DNA of 64,000 nucleotides from Modestobacter marinus. GTDB lineage: Bacteria; Actinomycetota; Actinomycetes; Mycobacteriales; Geodermatophilaceae. Where the stretch lies: contig NZ_JABGCH010000010.1 of the NCBI RefSeq assembly GCF_019799945.1, positions 62,001-126,000 of the forward strand. The letters run 5' to 3'. The notes under the pieces were generated by a model, which worked only from the letters and a program-made list of their open reading frames with translations, made no database searches and was not told where the DNA came from. Position numbers and translations under genes: made by a program. Positions 8,803 through 16,369 of the stretch are shown piece by piece; position 1 is the stretch's first letter, and the number at the start of each line of letters is the position of its first letter.

Positions 8803-10185
8803 ATGAGCGATGTCCCCTTCGGCTTCGGGCTCCCCGACCGCGACCCCGAGCGCCGGGGTGAGCCCGGCGCCGGCGGCAACGACCCGTTCGGCTTCGGCGC
8901 CCTGTTCGGCGGCGGCGCGGGTGCCGGCGGCACACCCGAGGAGCTGCTGGGCAAGATGCCGCTGTTCGCCGAGCTGCAGCGCCTCATGAGCTGGTCCGGC
9001 GGGCCGGTGAACTGGGACCTCGCCCGGCAGGGCGCGATCAGCCAGCTGGCGCCCGGGCACCAGCCGACGTCGGCGGGCGAGCGTTCCGCCGTCGCCGAGG
9101 CGCTGCGCCTGGCCGACCTCTGGCTGGACCAGGTCACCGAGCTGCCCTCCGGCGTCGACCGGGCGCTGGCCTGGTCCCGCGTGGAGTGGGTGGAGCAGAC
9201 CCTGCCGGCGTGGACCGCGCTGATCGACCCGCTCGCGGAGCGGGTCGTCGCCGCGATGACCGGCGCGCTGCCGCAGGAGGCCGCCGCGATCGCCGGCCCG
9301 CTGGGCGGGCTGATGAGCCAGATGGGCGGCGTCATGTTCGGCGCCCAGGTGGGCCAGGCCCTGGCCAAGCTCGCCGACGAGGTCGTCACCAGCACCGACG
9401 TCGGCCTGCCCCTGGGGCCCACGGGCGCCGGCGTCCTGGTGCCGCAGAACGTCGCCGCGTTCGGTGCCGGACTGGACCGGCCGGACGACGAGGTGCGCCT
9501 GTTCATCGCGCTGCGCGAGGCGGCGCACCAGCGCCTGTTCGCGCACGTGCCGTGGCTGCGCCAGCAGCTGACCGACGCCGTCCACGCCTACGCCCGGGGC
9601 ATCCACGTCGACCGCGAGGCGATCGAGCGGGGGCTGAACGAGGCGATGGGCGGCGGCCTGGGTGGCGGCTTCGACCCGAGCGACCCCGAGAGCATCCAGC
9701 GGCTGCTGGGCAGCGGTGTGCTCGAGCCGGAGGAGACCCCCGAGCAGCAGATGGCGCTGCGCCGGCTGGAGACGCTGCTCGCCCTGGTCGAGGGCTGGGT
9801 GGACAGCGTGGTCGCGGCCGCGGCGGCCGATCGGCTGCCGGGCTACCCGGCGCTCGCCGAGACGATGCGCCGGCGGCGTGCTTCCGGCGGCCCGGCCGAG
9901 CAGACGTTCGCCACGCTGGTGGGCCTGGAGCTGCGACCGCGCCGGCTGCGGGACGCGAGCACGGTGTGGGGCGCCATGGCCCAGCAGCACGGGTCGGCCG
10001 AGCGGGACCGGCTCTGGTCGCACCCCGACCTGCTGCCGACCTCCGACGACCTCGACGAGCCGCTGGACTTCGTCGCGCGCCAGGGCGCGGCCGACCCGTT
10101 CGCCGAGCTGACGGGTGGGGACGGCGACGCCCCGGCGGACGACCAGCGCCCGGCCGACGGCGAGGAGGGACCCACGCGGGGCTGA
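8803..10185 (+). CDS. DUF2342 / TIGR03624 zincin-like metallopeptidase family protein
   Basis: A 460-residue soluble protein of the actinobacterial family once called F420-biosynthesis-associated and now described as zincin-like. The N-terminus is Gly-rich. The conserved core contains EWVEQTLP and the helix with REAAHQRLFAHVPWL at about residue 238, where the two histidines are the likely metal ligands. The C-terminal 40 residues are acidic and disordered. The substrate is unknown. No ribosome binding site is visible; a -10-like TACGGT ends 6 bases before the ATG, suggesting leaderless translation. It lies where M. tuberculosis has Rv3195 and ends against a dispersed hairpin element. Confidence 0.85.
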   Translation: MSDVPFGFGLPDRDPERRGEPGAGGNDPFGFGALFGGGAGAGGTPEELLGKMPLFAELQRLMSWSGGPVNWDLARQGAISQLAPGHQPTSAGERSAVAEALRLADLWLDQVTELPSGVDRALAWSRVEWVEQTLPAWTALIDPLAERVVAAMTGALPQEAAAIAGPLGGLMSQMGGVMFGAQVGQALAKLADEVVTSTDVGLPLGPTGAGVLVPQNVAAFGAGLDRPDDEVRLFIALREAAHQRLFAHVPWLRQQLTDAVHAYARGIHVDREAIERGLNEAMGGGLGGGFDPSDPESIQRLLGSGVLEPEETPEQQMALRRLETLLALVEGWVDSVVAAAAADRLPGYPALAETMRRRRASGGPAEQTFATLVGLELRPRRLRDASTVWGAMAQQHGSAERDRLWSHPDLLPTSDDLDEPLDFVARQGAADPFAELTGGDGDAPADDQRPADGEEGPTRG

Positions 10186-10186
10186 C

Positions 10187-10250
10187 GAAGGACCCCCTTC
10201 CTCCCCACCACTCGCTGCGCTCGCGGCGGGCCCCTGGAAGGGGGCCGTCC
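10187..10250. repeat. dispersed stop-codon hairpin element, copy 1
   Basis: Fills the whole space between two convergent genes. It starts 1 base after the TGA of the DUF2342 gene with GAAGGACC and ends against the TAG of the opposing gene with GGCCGTCC. Arms CCCCCTTCC (10193-10201) and GGAAGGGGG (10236-10244) pair over 9 bases; the loop has a CTCGCTGCGCTCGCGG core. It probably acts as a bidirectional terminator. Confidence 0.8.
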
Positions 10251-10903
10251 TAGTCGACGGCGCCGGGCTCCAGCTCGTCGTCCTCGCCCGCCGGCGGCAG
10301 CGCGCCCGCGGCCCGGGACTCCACGCCCTCCAGGAAGCCCAGGGCGCGCTCCATCCGCGGGTAGACCTGCACCAGCGCCCAGAACCGCGCTTCGTGGCCG
10401 GGCTCGAGCAGGTGCGCCAGCTCGTGGACGAGCACGTAGTCGACGACGTACTCGGGCATGCCGCGCAGCCGGCTGGACAGCCGGATGGTGCGGTCGGCCG
10501 GGGTGCAGGAGCCCCAGCGGCGGTTCTGGTTGTCGACCCAGCGCACGCTCGCCGGCACGGCCCGGCCGCCCAGCCACGCGGCGGAGAGCTCCTGCGCGCG
10601 GGCCATCAGCTCGTCGTCCGACGCCAGGCCGCGCGAGCGCCGTTCCTCGCGGGTCTGCAGCTTGGTGACCATCCGGTCGACCCAGCGCCGCTCCTCCGCG
10701 GCGCTGAACGCGGCCGGGATCAGCACGACGGTGCGCCCGTTCTCGCGGTAGGCCGTCACCGTCCGCCGGCGGCGGGCGCTGCGGCGGACCTCCACCGGCT
10801 CGGTGGCCGTGTGCCCCGTCGACCCGAGTGCCGCCTGTCCGGGGGGAACGGGGACGGAGGCGGCGGGCGCAGCCGGCAGGCCACGGTCGAGTCGCTGTTG
10901 CAC
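10250..10903 (-). CDS. YgjP/SprT-like zinc metallopeptidase
   Basis: A protein of about 217 residues with the DUF45/M48-like zincin core. HELAHL (about residue 158) gives two zinc histidines and the catalytic Glu, and PGHEARFW follows with the third ligand. RRWGSC before it is also typical of the YgjP family. The C-terminus is acidic. The start is uncertain: GTG at 10903 gives a product of usual length, but the frame is open to 10972 and no ribosome binding site decides. The substrate is unknown; family members are thought to be cytosolic proteases. It is convergent with the DUF2342 gene. Confidence 0.8.
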   Translation of the reverse strand: MQQRLDRGLPAAPAASVPVPPGQAALGSTGHTATEPVEVRRSARRRRTVTAYRENGRTVVLIPAAFSAAEERRWVDRMVTKLQTREERRSRGLASDDELMARAQELSAAWLGGRAVPASVRWVDNQNRRWGSCTPADRTIRLSSRLRGMPEYVVDYVLVHELAHLLEPGHEARFWALVQVYPRMERALGFLEGVESRAAGALPPAGEDDELEPGAVD

Positions 10904-10962
10904 GAACGCACCGTAGCCATCAGGCGACGGTCCGCCCAGCCCGGGGACACCCGACCGGGGAC

Positions 10963-11179
10963 AGGTCCACACAGGCGGTGGACAGCGGGTGGCAGGGGGT
11001 CCCCCGTTCGGTGGACCGGCGGCTCGCCGTCCACAGGCCGGGTACGCCGTCCCCGCAGCTCAGCCCGTGGAACCGCGGACCGGTCGGAGTATTTCCCCGG
11101 GCCCACCCCCCGTCGGTGCACAGCGACACTCCGACGGTTCCCCACTGTGTCCACAGTGTCGTCCACAGGCTGTGGGCAG
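10963..11179. promoter_or_regulatory. cluster of DnaA-box-like sites in a 315-base gap
   Basis: The gap 10904-11218 between divergent genes holds several near-matches to the actinobacterial DnaA box TTGTCCACA. GTGTCCACA (11147-11155) and TCGTCCACA (11159-11167) match 8 of 9 bases. AGGTCCACA (10963), CCGTCCACA (11027) and, on the other strand, boxes at about 10977 and 11171 match 7 of 9. There is no dnaA, dnaN or AT-rich unwinding stretch, so this is not an origin. It also must hold promoters for both flanking genes. Confidence 0.4.
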
Positions 11180-11218
11180 CGGGCACCGACCGCGTCCGGC
11201 GCTGGCAGCCTCCTGACC

Positions 11219-12310
11219 GTGACCGAGAGCCCGCATCCCCTCCTCCCGCCCGGCACGGCGGTACTGCGGCTCGGCGGGGACGGGCGCACCGGCGGTGCGG
11301 TCCAGGTCGGTGGCGTCGACGGCGCCGACGGCGTCCGCATCTCCTCCGCCGGGCCGGGGGTCGACGCGCTCCTCCGCCGGCTGGACGGGCGCCGCTCCGA
11401 GCGGCAGCTGCGCGGCGAGTCGGTCGCGGAGGGCACGCCGGCCGACGTGGTCGACGACGTGCTGGGCGGTCTCCGCGCCGCGGGACTGGTGCACGACCTG
11501 ACCGCCGCGGACCTGCTGGCCATCGACCCGGGCCCGGCCGCCGCGGCCCGCGCCCTCACCGAGCTGCCCGCGGCCGTGCCCCGGTCGGCTGCGGGCGGGC
11601 GCTGGCGGGACCGCCGGCAGAGCGCGGTGGTGGTCGACGGCGCCACCCGGGTGGGGACACCGCTGGCCGCGGTCCTCGCGGCCAGCGGCGTGGGGCGGGT
11701 GCACGTGCGCGACCGGGGCAGCACCCTGGCCGCCGAGGCCGTGGTCGGCGGGGTCGCGGCGAGCGACGAGGGCCGCCCCCGGTCCCTGGCCGCCGCCGAC
11801 GCGGTCCGCCGGGTGAGCCCGCTGACCGAGCTGGGCCCCCTGCCGCCGGGGCGGTCCCCGGACGTGGTGGTCCTGTGCCGGCCGTGGGCGGCGCTGGACC
11901 CGCTGACGGCCGCGCTGCACCGCGACGGCACCCCGCACCTGGTGGCCACCGTCCGCGGCGAGAACGGGGTCGTGGGCCCCCTCGTGCTGCCGGGGAGCAG
12001 CAGCTGCCTGCGCTGCGCGGACGCCTGGCGCCGGGAGGACGACCCGGCCTGGCCGCGACTGGCCACCCAGCTCACCGCACGGGAACCGGTCCCCAGCGGG
12101 GCGACCGTCACCTGCCTGCTCACCGCGCTGACCGCGGCCGTCCAGGTGCTCGCCCACCTCGACGGGGACGCCACTCCTGCGGCGGTGGACGCCACGCTCG
12201 AGTTCCGTCCCCCCGGGCTGCTGCCGCGGTTGCGCCGCTGGCCGCGGCACCCGGGTTGCTCGTGCTCCGGCCCGGCCGGGGGCGCCGCGACCGGGCAGCG
12301 TGGACAATGA
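11219..12310 (+). CDS. ThiF/E1-like protein, degenerate nucleotide-binding loop
   Basis: A 363-residue protein of the actinobacterial ThiF-like group that occupies the Rv3196 position upstream of the ABC1 kinase. An N-terminal winged-helix-like part precedes a Rossmann-type segment. A CLRC motif and a terminal CSCSG could form a zinc site as in E1 and TOMM cyclodehydratase-like proteins. The usual GxGGLG loop is replaced by GATRVG and the following acidic pair by RDRG, so adenylation activity is doubtful. GTG at 11219 is chosen as the first start in the coherent part of the frame; no ribosome binding site is evident. The stop lies 4 bases before the ABC1 kinase start, so the two are co-transcribed. 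Confidence 0.65.
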   Translation: MTESPHPLLPPGTAVLRLGGDGRTGGAVQVGGVDGADGVRISSAGPGVDALLRRLDGRRSERQLRGESVAEGTPADVVDDVLGGLRAAGLVHDLTAADLLAIDPGPAAAARALTELPAAVPRSAAGGRWRDRRQSAVVVDGATRVGTPLAAVLAASGVGRVHVRDRGSTLAAEAVVGGVAASDEGRPRSLAAADAVRRVSPLTELGPLPPGRSPDVVVLCRPWAALDPLTAALHRDGTPHLVATVRGENGVVGPLVLPGSSSCLRCADAWRREDDPAWPRLATQLTAREPVPSGATVTCLLTALTAAVQVLAHLDGDATPAAVDATLEFRPPGLLPRLRRWPRHPGCSCSGPAGGAATGQRGQ

Positions 12311-12314
12311 CCTG

Positions 12315-13637
12315 GTGACTGACACCGGACGGGACATCCCCCGTGGGACGGTCTCCCGGACGGCGAAGCTGGCGTCCCTGCCCCTGGGCGCCGCCGGGCG
12401 GGCCACCCTGGGCATCGGCAAGCGGTTGTCCGGGCGCTCGTCCGAAGAGGTCAACGCCGAGCTGCAGCAGCGCACCGCCGAGCAGTTGTTCGCCGTGCTG
12501 GGGCAGCTCAAGGGCGGCGCGATGAAGCTCGGCCAGCAGCTGTCGATCTTCGAGGCCGCCGTGCCCGACGAGGTGGCCGGGCCCTACCGCGAGGCGCTGG
12601 TGAAGCTGCAGGAGGCGGCTCCCCCGATGCCGGTGAAGACGGTGCACGCCGTGCTGAACCAGCAGCTCGGCGGCCGGTGGCGGGAGCGGTTCCGGGAGTT
12701 CGACGACGCACCCGCCGCCGCGGCGAGCATCGGCCAGGTCCACCGGGCCACCTGGCGGGACGGCCGGGAGGTGGCGGTCAAGATCCAGTACCCGGGGGCA
12801 GGTCCGGCGCTGATGGCCGACCTCACCCAGCTCGCGCGCTTCGCCCGGCTGTTCGCGGCGCTGTTCCCCGGCATGGAGGTCAAGCCGCTGATCGCCGAGC
12901 TGAAGGCCCGGGTGGTCGAGGAGCTGGACTACGGGCTCGAGGCGGACGCGCAGCGCACCTTCGCCGCCGCCTACGCCGGCGACGCGCAGATCGTCGTGCC
13001 GCGCGTGGTGGCCAGCGCGCCGAAGGTCATCGTGTCGGAGTGGCTGGAGGGCATCCCGCTGTCCCGGATCATCGCCGAGGGCACCAAGGCGCAGCGGGAC
13101 CGGGCCGGGCTGCTCCTCGCCGAGCTGCACTTCTCCGGCCCCGAGCGGGCCGGGCTGCTGCACGCCGACCCGCACCCGGGCAACTTCCGGCTGCTGGACG
13201 ACGGCCGGCTCGGCGTCATCGACTTCGGCGCCACCGCCCGGCTGCCCGACGGCCATCCGGAGCCGATCGGCCGACTGGTGCAGTGGGCTCTGGACGGCCG
13301 GGCGGAGGACGTGCTGACCGACCTGCGGCGCGAGGGTTTCATCCGGGAGTCCGTCGAGGTCGACGCCCAGGGGGTGCTGGACTACCTGCTGCCGTTCCTG
13401 GAGCCGGTCGCCGTCCCCCGGTTCCGGTTCACCCGCCGCTGGATGCAGGAGCAGGCGGCCCGGATCGGCGACCCCCGCAGCGACGCCAGCCGACTGGGCC
13501 GGCAGCTGAACCTGCCGCCGGCCTACCTGCTCATCCACCGGGTGACGATCGGGTCGATCGGGGTGCTCTGCCAGCTCGACGCCGAGGCGCCCTACCGCGG
13601 CGTCGTCGAGGAGTGGCTGCCCGGCTTCGCGGCTTGA
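12315..13637 (+). CDS. ABC1/UbiB (AarF) family atypical kinase
   Basis: A 440-residue member of the ABC1 atypical kinase family, Rv3197-like. It shows the family-specific AASIGQVH (about residue 136) that replaces the Gly-rich loop, the ATP-binding Lys in VAVKIQYPG, the catalytic HADPHPGN (about residue 282) and IDFGA as the DFG motif. ABC1 proteins bind or hydrolyse ATP and act on quinones and lipids in other bacteria; the target here is unknown. GTG at 12315 is preferred over one at 12300 because the protein then begins as its relatives do. The mycobacterial homologue is next to whiB7; here four genes separate them. Confidence 0.85.
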   Translation: MTDTGRDIPRGTVSRTAKLASLPLGAAGRATLGIGKRLSGRSSEEVNAELQQRTAEQLFAVLGQLKGGAMKLGQQLSIFEAAVPDEVAGPYREALVKLQEAAPPMPVKTVHAVLNQQLGGRWRERFREFDDAPAAAASIGQVHRATWRDGREVAVKIQYPGAGPALMADLTQLARFARLFAALFPGMEVKPLIAELKARVVEELDYGLEADAQRTFAAAYAGDAQIVVPRVVASAPKVIVSEWLEGIPLSRIIAEGTKAQRDRAGLLLAELHFSGPERAGLLHADPHPGNFRLLDDGRLGVIDFGATARLPDGHPEPIGRLVQWALDGRAEDVLTDLRREGFIRESVEVDAQGVLDYLLPFLEPVAVPRFRFTRRWMQEQAARIGDPRSDASRLGRQLNLPPAYLLIHRVTIGSIGVLCQLDAEAPYRGVVEEWLPGFAA

Positions 13638-13655
13638 GCCGGCCCGCCGTCCCGG

Positions 13656-14105
13656 TCAGGTGCGGATGTGCTCCTCCTGCCCCCGGTCCGGGTGCCAGGA
13701 CCGGATGCGCAGCGCCGTGCGGTCGTCGGTGAGTCCGGTCCACACGACCTCGGTGAGGTCGAGGCGGAAGACGTGCGCGCCGTCGTCGCCGGGCGCCTCC
13801 CCGATCACCTGCCCGGCGACCTTCGCCTCCCCCGGCCAGGTCGACCCGTCCTCCCCCGGGTCGGCGGTGGGGCTGTGCAGCGCCACCCGGGGATCCCGCA
13901 GCAGGTCCTGGACCTTGCGCGCGCCCGGCATGGACCCGATGCGCAGTTCTCCGTCGTCGCTGAACTCCACCTCGGTGCCGCTGATCCGCGGTGCGCCGCT
14001 CGCCCGCAGGGTCGCCATCGTCGCGTGCCTCCCGGCCGTGAAGGCCGTGCGGACGACGGCGGCCAGCTCAGGGACTGCTTCCTCGACCTCTCGCCAGCTC
14101 GCCAT
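13656..14105 (-). CDS. pyridoxamine 5'-phosphate oxidase-like flavin/F420-binding protein
   Basis: A 149-residue split-barrel protein. ATMATLRASGAPRISG and the strand ELRIGSMPGARK followed by LLRDPRVALH are the usual flavin-phosphate binding segments. TEVVWTGL and RSWHPDRG come near the end. Families of this size reduce or sense small molecules using FMN or F420; no substrate can be named. The ATG at 14105 starts the coherent domain; the longer open frame upstream is antisense to the SMR gene. It is convergent with the ABC1 kinase gene with only 18 bases between the stops. Confidence 0.8.
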   Translation of the reverse strand: MASWREVEEAVPELAAVVRTAFTAGRHATMATLRASGAPRISGTEVEFSDDGELRIGSMPGARKVQDLLRDPRVALHSPTADPGEDGSTWPGEAKVAGQVIGEAPGDDGAHVFRLDLTEVVWTGLTDDRTALRIRSWHPDRGQEEHIRT

Positions 14106-14155
14106 GCCAGGAGTGTGACGGCGGGCGGCGACCGCACACTCCCGGGCGCGCGCCC

Positions 14156-14470
14156 CTAGTGGGTGAGCTTGAGGCCGACGACGCAGCCGACGATGCCCAC
14201 CAGCAGCAGCACCCGGACGGCCGACACCGGCTCCTGCCCGGCCCACATCGCGTAGCCGGCGGTGAGGGCGGCGCCGATGCCCACCCAGACGGCGTACGCC
14301 GTGCCGATCGGCAGCCCGCGCATGGCGTAGGCGAGACCCGCCATGCTGGCGGCGAGGGCCACCGCGAAGACGGCGGTCGGGACCAGCCGGGTGAACCCCT
14401 CGCTCCGGCCGAGGGCGGTGGCCCAGACGGCCTCGAGGACGCCGGAGAGGACGAGGACGAACCAGTACAC
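14156..14470 (-). CDS. gdx: SMR-family guanidinium exporter (SugE/Gdx type)
   Basis: A 104-residue protein with four membrane helices and the essential Glu in helix 1 (SGVLEAVWATAL). GTAYAVWVGIGA in helix 3 is the SugE/Gdx signature. Gdx proteins swap protons for guanidinium across the cytoplasmic membrane. A guanidine-III riboswitch lies directly upstream, which supports guanidinium as substrate over quaternary ammonium drugs. The start is GTG at 14470 with AGGAG 5 bases upstream. It is probably a single-gene unit. Confidence 0.9.
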   Translation of the reverse strand: MYWFVLVLSGVLEAVWATALGRSEGFTRLVPTAVFAVALAASMAGLAYAMRGLPIGTAYAVWVGIGAALTAGYAMWAGQEPVSAVRVLLLVGIVGCVVGLKLTH

Positions 14471-14483
14471 GGGAACTCCTGGA

Positions 14484-14524
14484 ACGCCGTCTTGTCGCTG
14501 TCCGGGTACGGCGTGCTCGTCCGG
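14484..14524 (-). promoter_or_regulatory. guanidine-III riboswitch (ykkC-III)
   Basis: On the minus strand the 41 bases from 14524 to 14484 match the compact ykkC-III consensus as I remember it: CCGGACGAG at the 5' side, CGCCGTACCCGG in the middle and GACAAGACGGCG at the 3' side. ACGCCGT can pair with ACGGCGT, and CCGG with CCGG, to give the known pseudoknot. The 3' end is 3 bases from AGGAG and about 13 bases from the gdx GTG, so ligand binding probably frees or hides the ribosome binding site. A 1-base shift between sub-helices compared with the Thermobifida example is minor. Confidence 0.88.
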
Positions 14525-14623
14525 GAGTCCTGTCGCGGACCCGTCTCCACGATCTCACGGCCGGCGCCGGCCGGGTGGTGACGATGACCACCCGGCGGCC
14601 CGCGCCCTGGGGCGCCGGGCGGC

Positions 14624-15034
14624 TCAGCGCTGCTCGTTGATCCGGATCAGGTTGCCCGCGGGATCGCGGAAGGCGCAGTCGCGGACGCCGTACGGCTGCT
14701 CGGTCGGCTCCTGGACCACCTCGGCGCCGCCGGCCTGCAGCCGCTCGAAGGTGCCGTCGAGGTCCTTGGTGGCCAGCAGGATCATGGCGTAGGTGCCCTT
14801 GGCCATCATCTCGGAGATCGTGCGGCGCTCGTCCTCGGTGATGCCGGGGTCGGCGGCCGGCGGGTGCAGCACGATCGACGTGCCGGGCTGGTCGGGCGAG
14901 CCGACGGTGATCCAGCGCATCCCGCCGTACCCCACGTCGTTGCGGACCTCGAAGCCGAGGACGTCGCGGTAGAAGGCCAGGGAGGCGTCGGGGTCGTCGT
15001 GCGGGAGCATCGTCTGGTGGATGGTGAGGTCCAT
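14624..15034 (-). CDS. VOC-superfamily (glyoxalase-like) protein
   Basis: A 136-residue protein of two beta-alpha-beta-beta-beta units. LAFYRDVLGFEVRNDVGYGG is the first, and GGAEVVQEPTEQPYGVRDC then FRDPAGNLIRI the second. Metal-ligand positions (H6, E near the end) are partly kept. Such proteins bind metals and may be lyases, dioxygenases or drug-binding resistance proteins. The ATG at 15034 lies 5 bases after the AraC-type gene, so both are one operon and the regulator probably controls this protein. Upstream in-frame codons belong to the end of that regulator read in another frame. Confidence 0.85.
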   Translation of the reverse strand: MDLTIHQTMLPHDDPDASLAFYRDVLGFEVRNDVGYGGMRWITVGSPDQPGTSIVLHPPAADPGITEDERRTISEMMAKGTYAMILLATKDLDGTFERLQAGGAEVVQEPTEQPYGVRDCAFRDPAGNLIRINEQR

Positions 15035-15039
15035 GGCGG

Positions 15040-15513
15040 TCACGCTAGGTGCGGCTCGGCGACCGGTGCTTCTCGATTCCTGACCGGTCTGGTCACCTGT
15101 CTCGCCACGCACGACGGCATCCCCGCCGCCGCCTCCGAGGCGAGTCGCCGGTAGGTGCTGGGCGGCATGCCGACCAGCTCGGTGAAGCGGGTGCTGAAGG
15201 TGCCCAGCGACGAGCAGCCGACCGCGAAGCAGACCTCGGTGACGCTGAGGTCGCCGCGCCGCAGCAGCGCCATCGCCCGCTCGATGCGCCGCGTCATCAG
15301 GTAGCCGTACGGCGGCTCGCCGTAGGCCGCCCTGAACTCGCGGCTGAGGTGCCCGGCGGACATGTGCACGCCGCGCGCCAGCGCCTCGACGTCCAGTGGC
15401 TGCGCGTACTCCCGGTCGATCCGGTCCCGGACCCGGCGCAGCCGGGCGAGGTCACGCAGCCGCTGCGCCGCGGCGGGTGTGCTGCTCACCTGCCCGATCG
15501 TGCCCCATCGCAC
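15040..15513 (-). CDS. AraC-family transcriptional regulator (short form)
   Basis: A 157-residue protein made almost only of the AraC DNA-binding domain. The first helix-turn-helix is around LDVEALARGVHMSAGHLSRE; the second contains VTEVCFAVGCSSLGTFSTRF followed by GMPPSTYRR. There is no N-terminal sensor domain. The start is uncertain: GTG at 15513 or at 15489, neither with a good ribosome binding site. It is co-transcribed with the VOC gene 5 bases downstream, a common pairing in actinobacteria. Confidence 0.85.
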   Translation of the reverse strand: MRWGTIGQVSSTPAAAQRLRDLARLRRVRDRIDREYAQPLDVEALARGVHMSAGHLSREFRAAYGEPPYGYLMTRRIERAMALLRRGDLSVTEVCFAVGCSSLGTFSTRFTELVGMPPSTYRRLASEAAAGMPSCVARQVTRPVRNREAPVAEPHLA

Positions 15514-15545
15514 CGGCCGGTGGTCGGGTGACGACGCGCGTGACG

Positions 15546-15580
15546 GCCGGGCCCGGACGCGGTTCGCGTCCGGGCCCGGC
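15546..15580 (-). terminator. strong hairpin terminator of the whiB7 transcription unit
   Basis: A perfect 15-base stem (outer part GCCGGGCCCGGACGC) with a 5-base GGTTC loop, 20 bases past the stop of the small basic protein. It probably ends the whiB7 transcript and also lies in front of the AraC-type promoter region. Confidence 0.85.
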
Positions 15581-15600
15581 GTGGGAGGGGTGGGTCCGGG

Positions 15601-15765
15601 TCACCAGACGGCGGCGCTGAGCCGGGCGGCACGCCGGGACGCGCGCTCGGCCTTGCGGTTCCACCGGCGGGCGGCGACGAGGCGCCGCGCGCGGGCGGTC
15701 CGATCCGCCTCGGCGACCCGCTCGGCCATGTAGGCGCGGGTCAGGTCCTGGTCGATCAGGTACAT
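15601..15765 (-). CDS. small basic protein downstream of whiB7
   Basis: A 54-residue protein beginning MYLIDQDLTRAYMAERV and continuing as an Arg/Ala-rich amphipathic helix with RRLVAARRWNRKAERASRR. GAGGAC sits 7 bases before the ATG. No domain is recognised. It lies 115 bases after whiB7 on the same strand and before a strong terminator, so it is probably part of the WhiB7 unit. Similar short basic proteins occur beside wbl genes in this family of organisms as I recall. A role with ribosomes or nucleic acids would fit the charge but is only a guess. Confidence 0.6.
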   Translation of the reverse strand: MYLIDQDLTRAYMAERVAEADRTARARRLVAARRWNRKAERASRRAARLSAAVW

Positions 15766-15880
15766 CGCACGTCCTCGGGGTGTGGGCGCGCCGTGCGGCG
15801 CGAGCTGGTGCATCGGGTGGGTGGTCCCCCGGCGCCCGGGCGCGGGACGGGGGCCGGTCGGGTGCCGCGGTGGTGGCCGG

Positions 15881-16219
15881 TCACGCGGCGTCCTCCGCGC
15901 GAACCTTGCGCGGACGGCCGCGCGGACGCTTGCGGGCGATGACGACCCCGTGGTCGAAGATCTCGCCGCCCCAGACGCCCCACGGCTCGCCGCGGTCGAG
16001 GGCACCGGCCAGGCAGGCGGCCTGCACGGGGCACTGGTGGCACCACGTCTTGGCCTCCTCCAGGCGGGCGGGGCTCTCGGCGAACCAGAGCTCGGGGTCC
16101 TGGACCCGGCAGGGCAGCACCCGGCGGGTGGGCGCGGTCTCGCGACCGCTGGTGGACACGTGCGTGCGGTCGAACCCTCGCCGGCGCTGGGACGCTGCGG
16201 AGTCGATCGTGGTCGGCAC
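15881..16219 (-). CDS. whiB7: WhiB7 (WblC) antibiotic-resistance regulator
   Basis: A 112-residue iron-sulfur transcription factor. Four cluster cysteines are C37, C60, C63 and C69, followed by GEPWGVWGGE, which contacts the sigma factor. It ends with the AT-hook RKRPRGRPRK (residues 97-105) found only in the WhiB7 branch. WhiB7 binds the principal sigma factor, recognises AT-rich DNA next to -35 boxes and turns on intrinsic resistance genes on ribosome stress. GTG at 16219 has AGAGGAGGA about 6 bases upstream. It has a 550-base leader with its own promoter, an upstream ORF and a terminator hairpin (described separately). Confidence 0.95.
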   Translation of the reverse strand: MPTTIDSAASQRRRGFDRTHVSTSGRETAPTRRVLPCRVQDPELWFAESPARLEEAKTWCHQCPVQAACLAGALDRGEPWGVWGGEIFDHGVVIARKRPRGRPRKVRAEDAA

Positions 16220-16312
16220 GGCCGGTCCTCCTCTTCCTTCGTCTGTGCGGCCGGACGGCGGATCCCGCCGACCGGTGGTCGGGGTGGGGTCCGCGGGGCC
16301 ATCACAGGACGA

Positions 16313-16347
16313 AGGCCGCGGATCCCGGTGTCCGGGTTCCGCGGCCT
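16313..16347 (-). terminator. whiB7 leader attenuator hairpin
   Basis: A 35-base inverted repeat with a 10-base stem AGGCCGCGGA / TCCGCGGCCT, one mismatch, an inner 5-base stem CCCGG / CCGGG and a TGT loop. On the minus strand it is followed by a partly T-rich TTCGTCCTGTGAT. It lies 22 bases after the stop of the leader ORF and 94 bases before whiB7, the arrangement of the attenuator described for whiB7/wblC genes. A second small hairpin, CTGAGC / GCTCAG (16361-16378), covers the leader ORF stop codon and could compete with it. Confidence 0.85.
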
Positions 16348-16369
16348 CGAGGAGGACCAGCTGAGCGCG

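Noticed and set aside
10904..11218. Chromosomal replication origin
   Set aside because: DnaA-box-like words are present, but there are no dnaA, dnaN, gyrase or rpmH genes and no AT-rich unwinding region.
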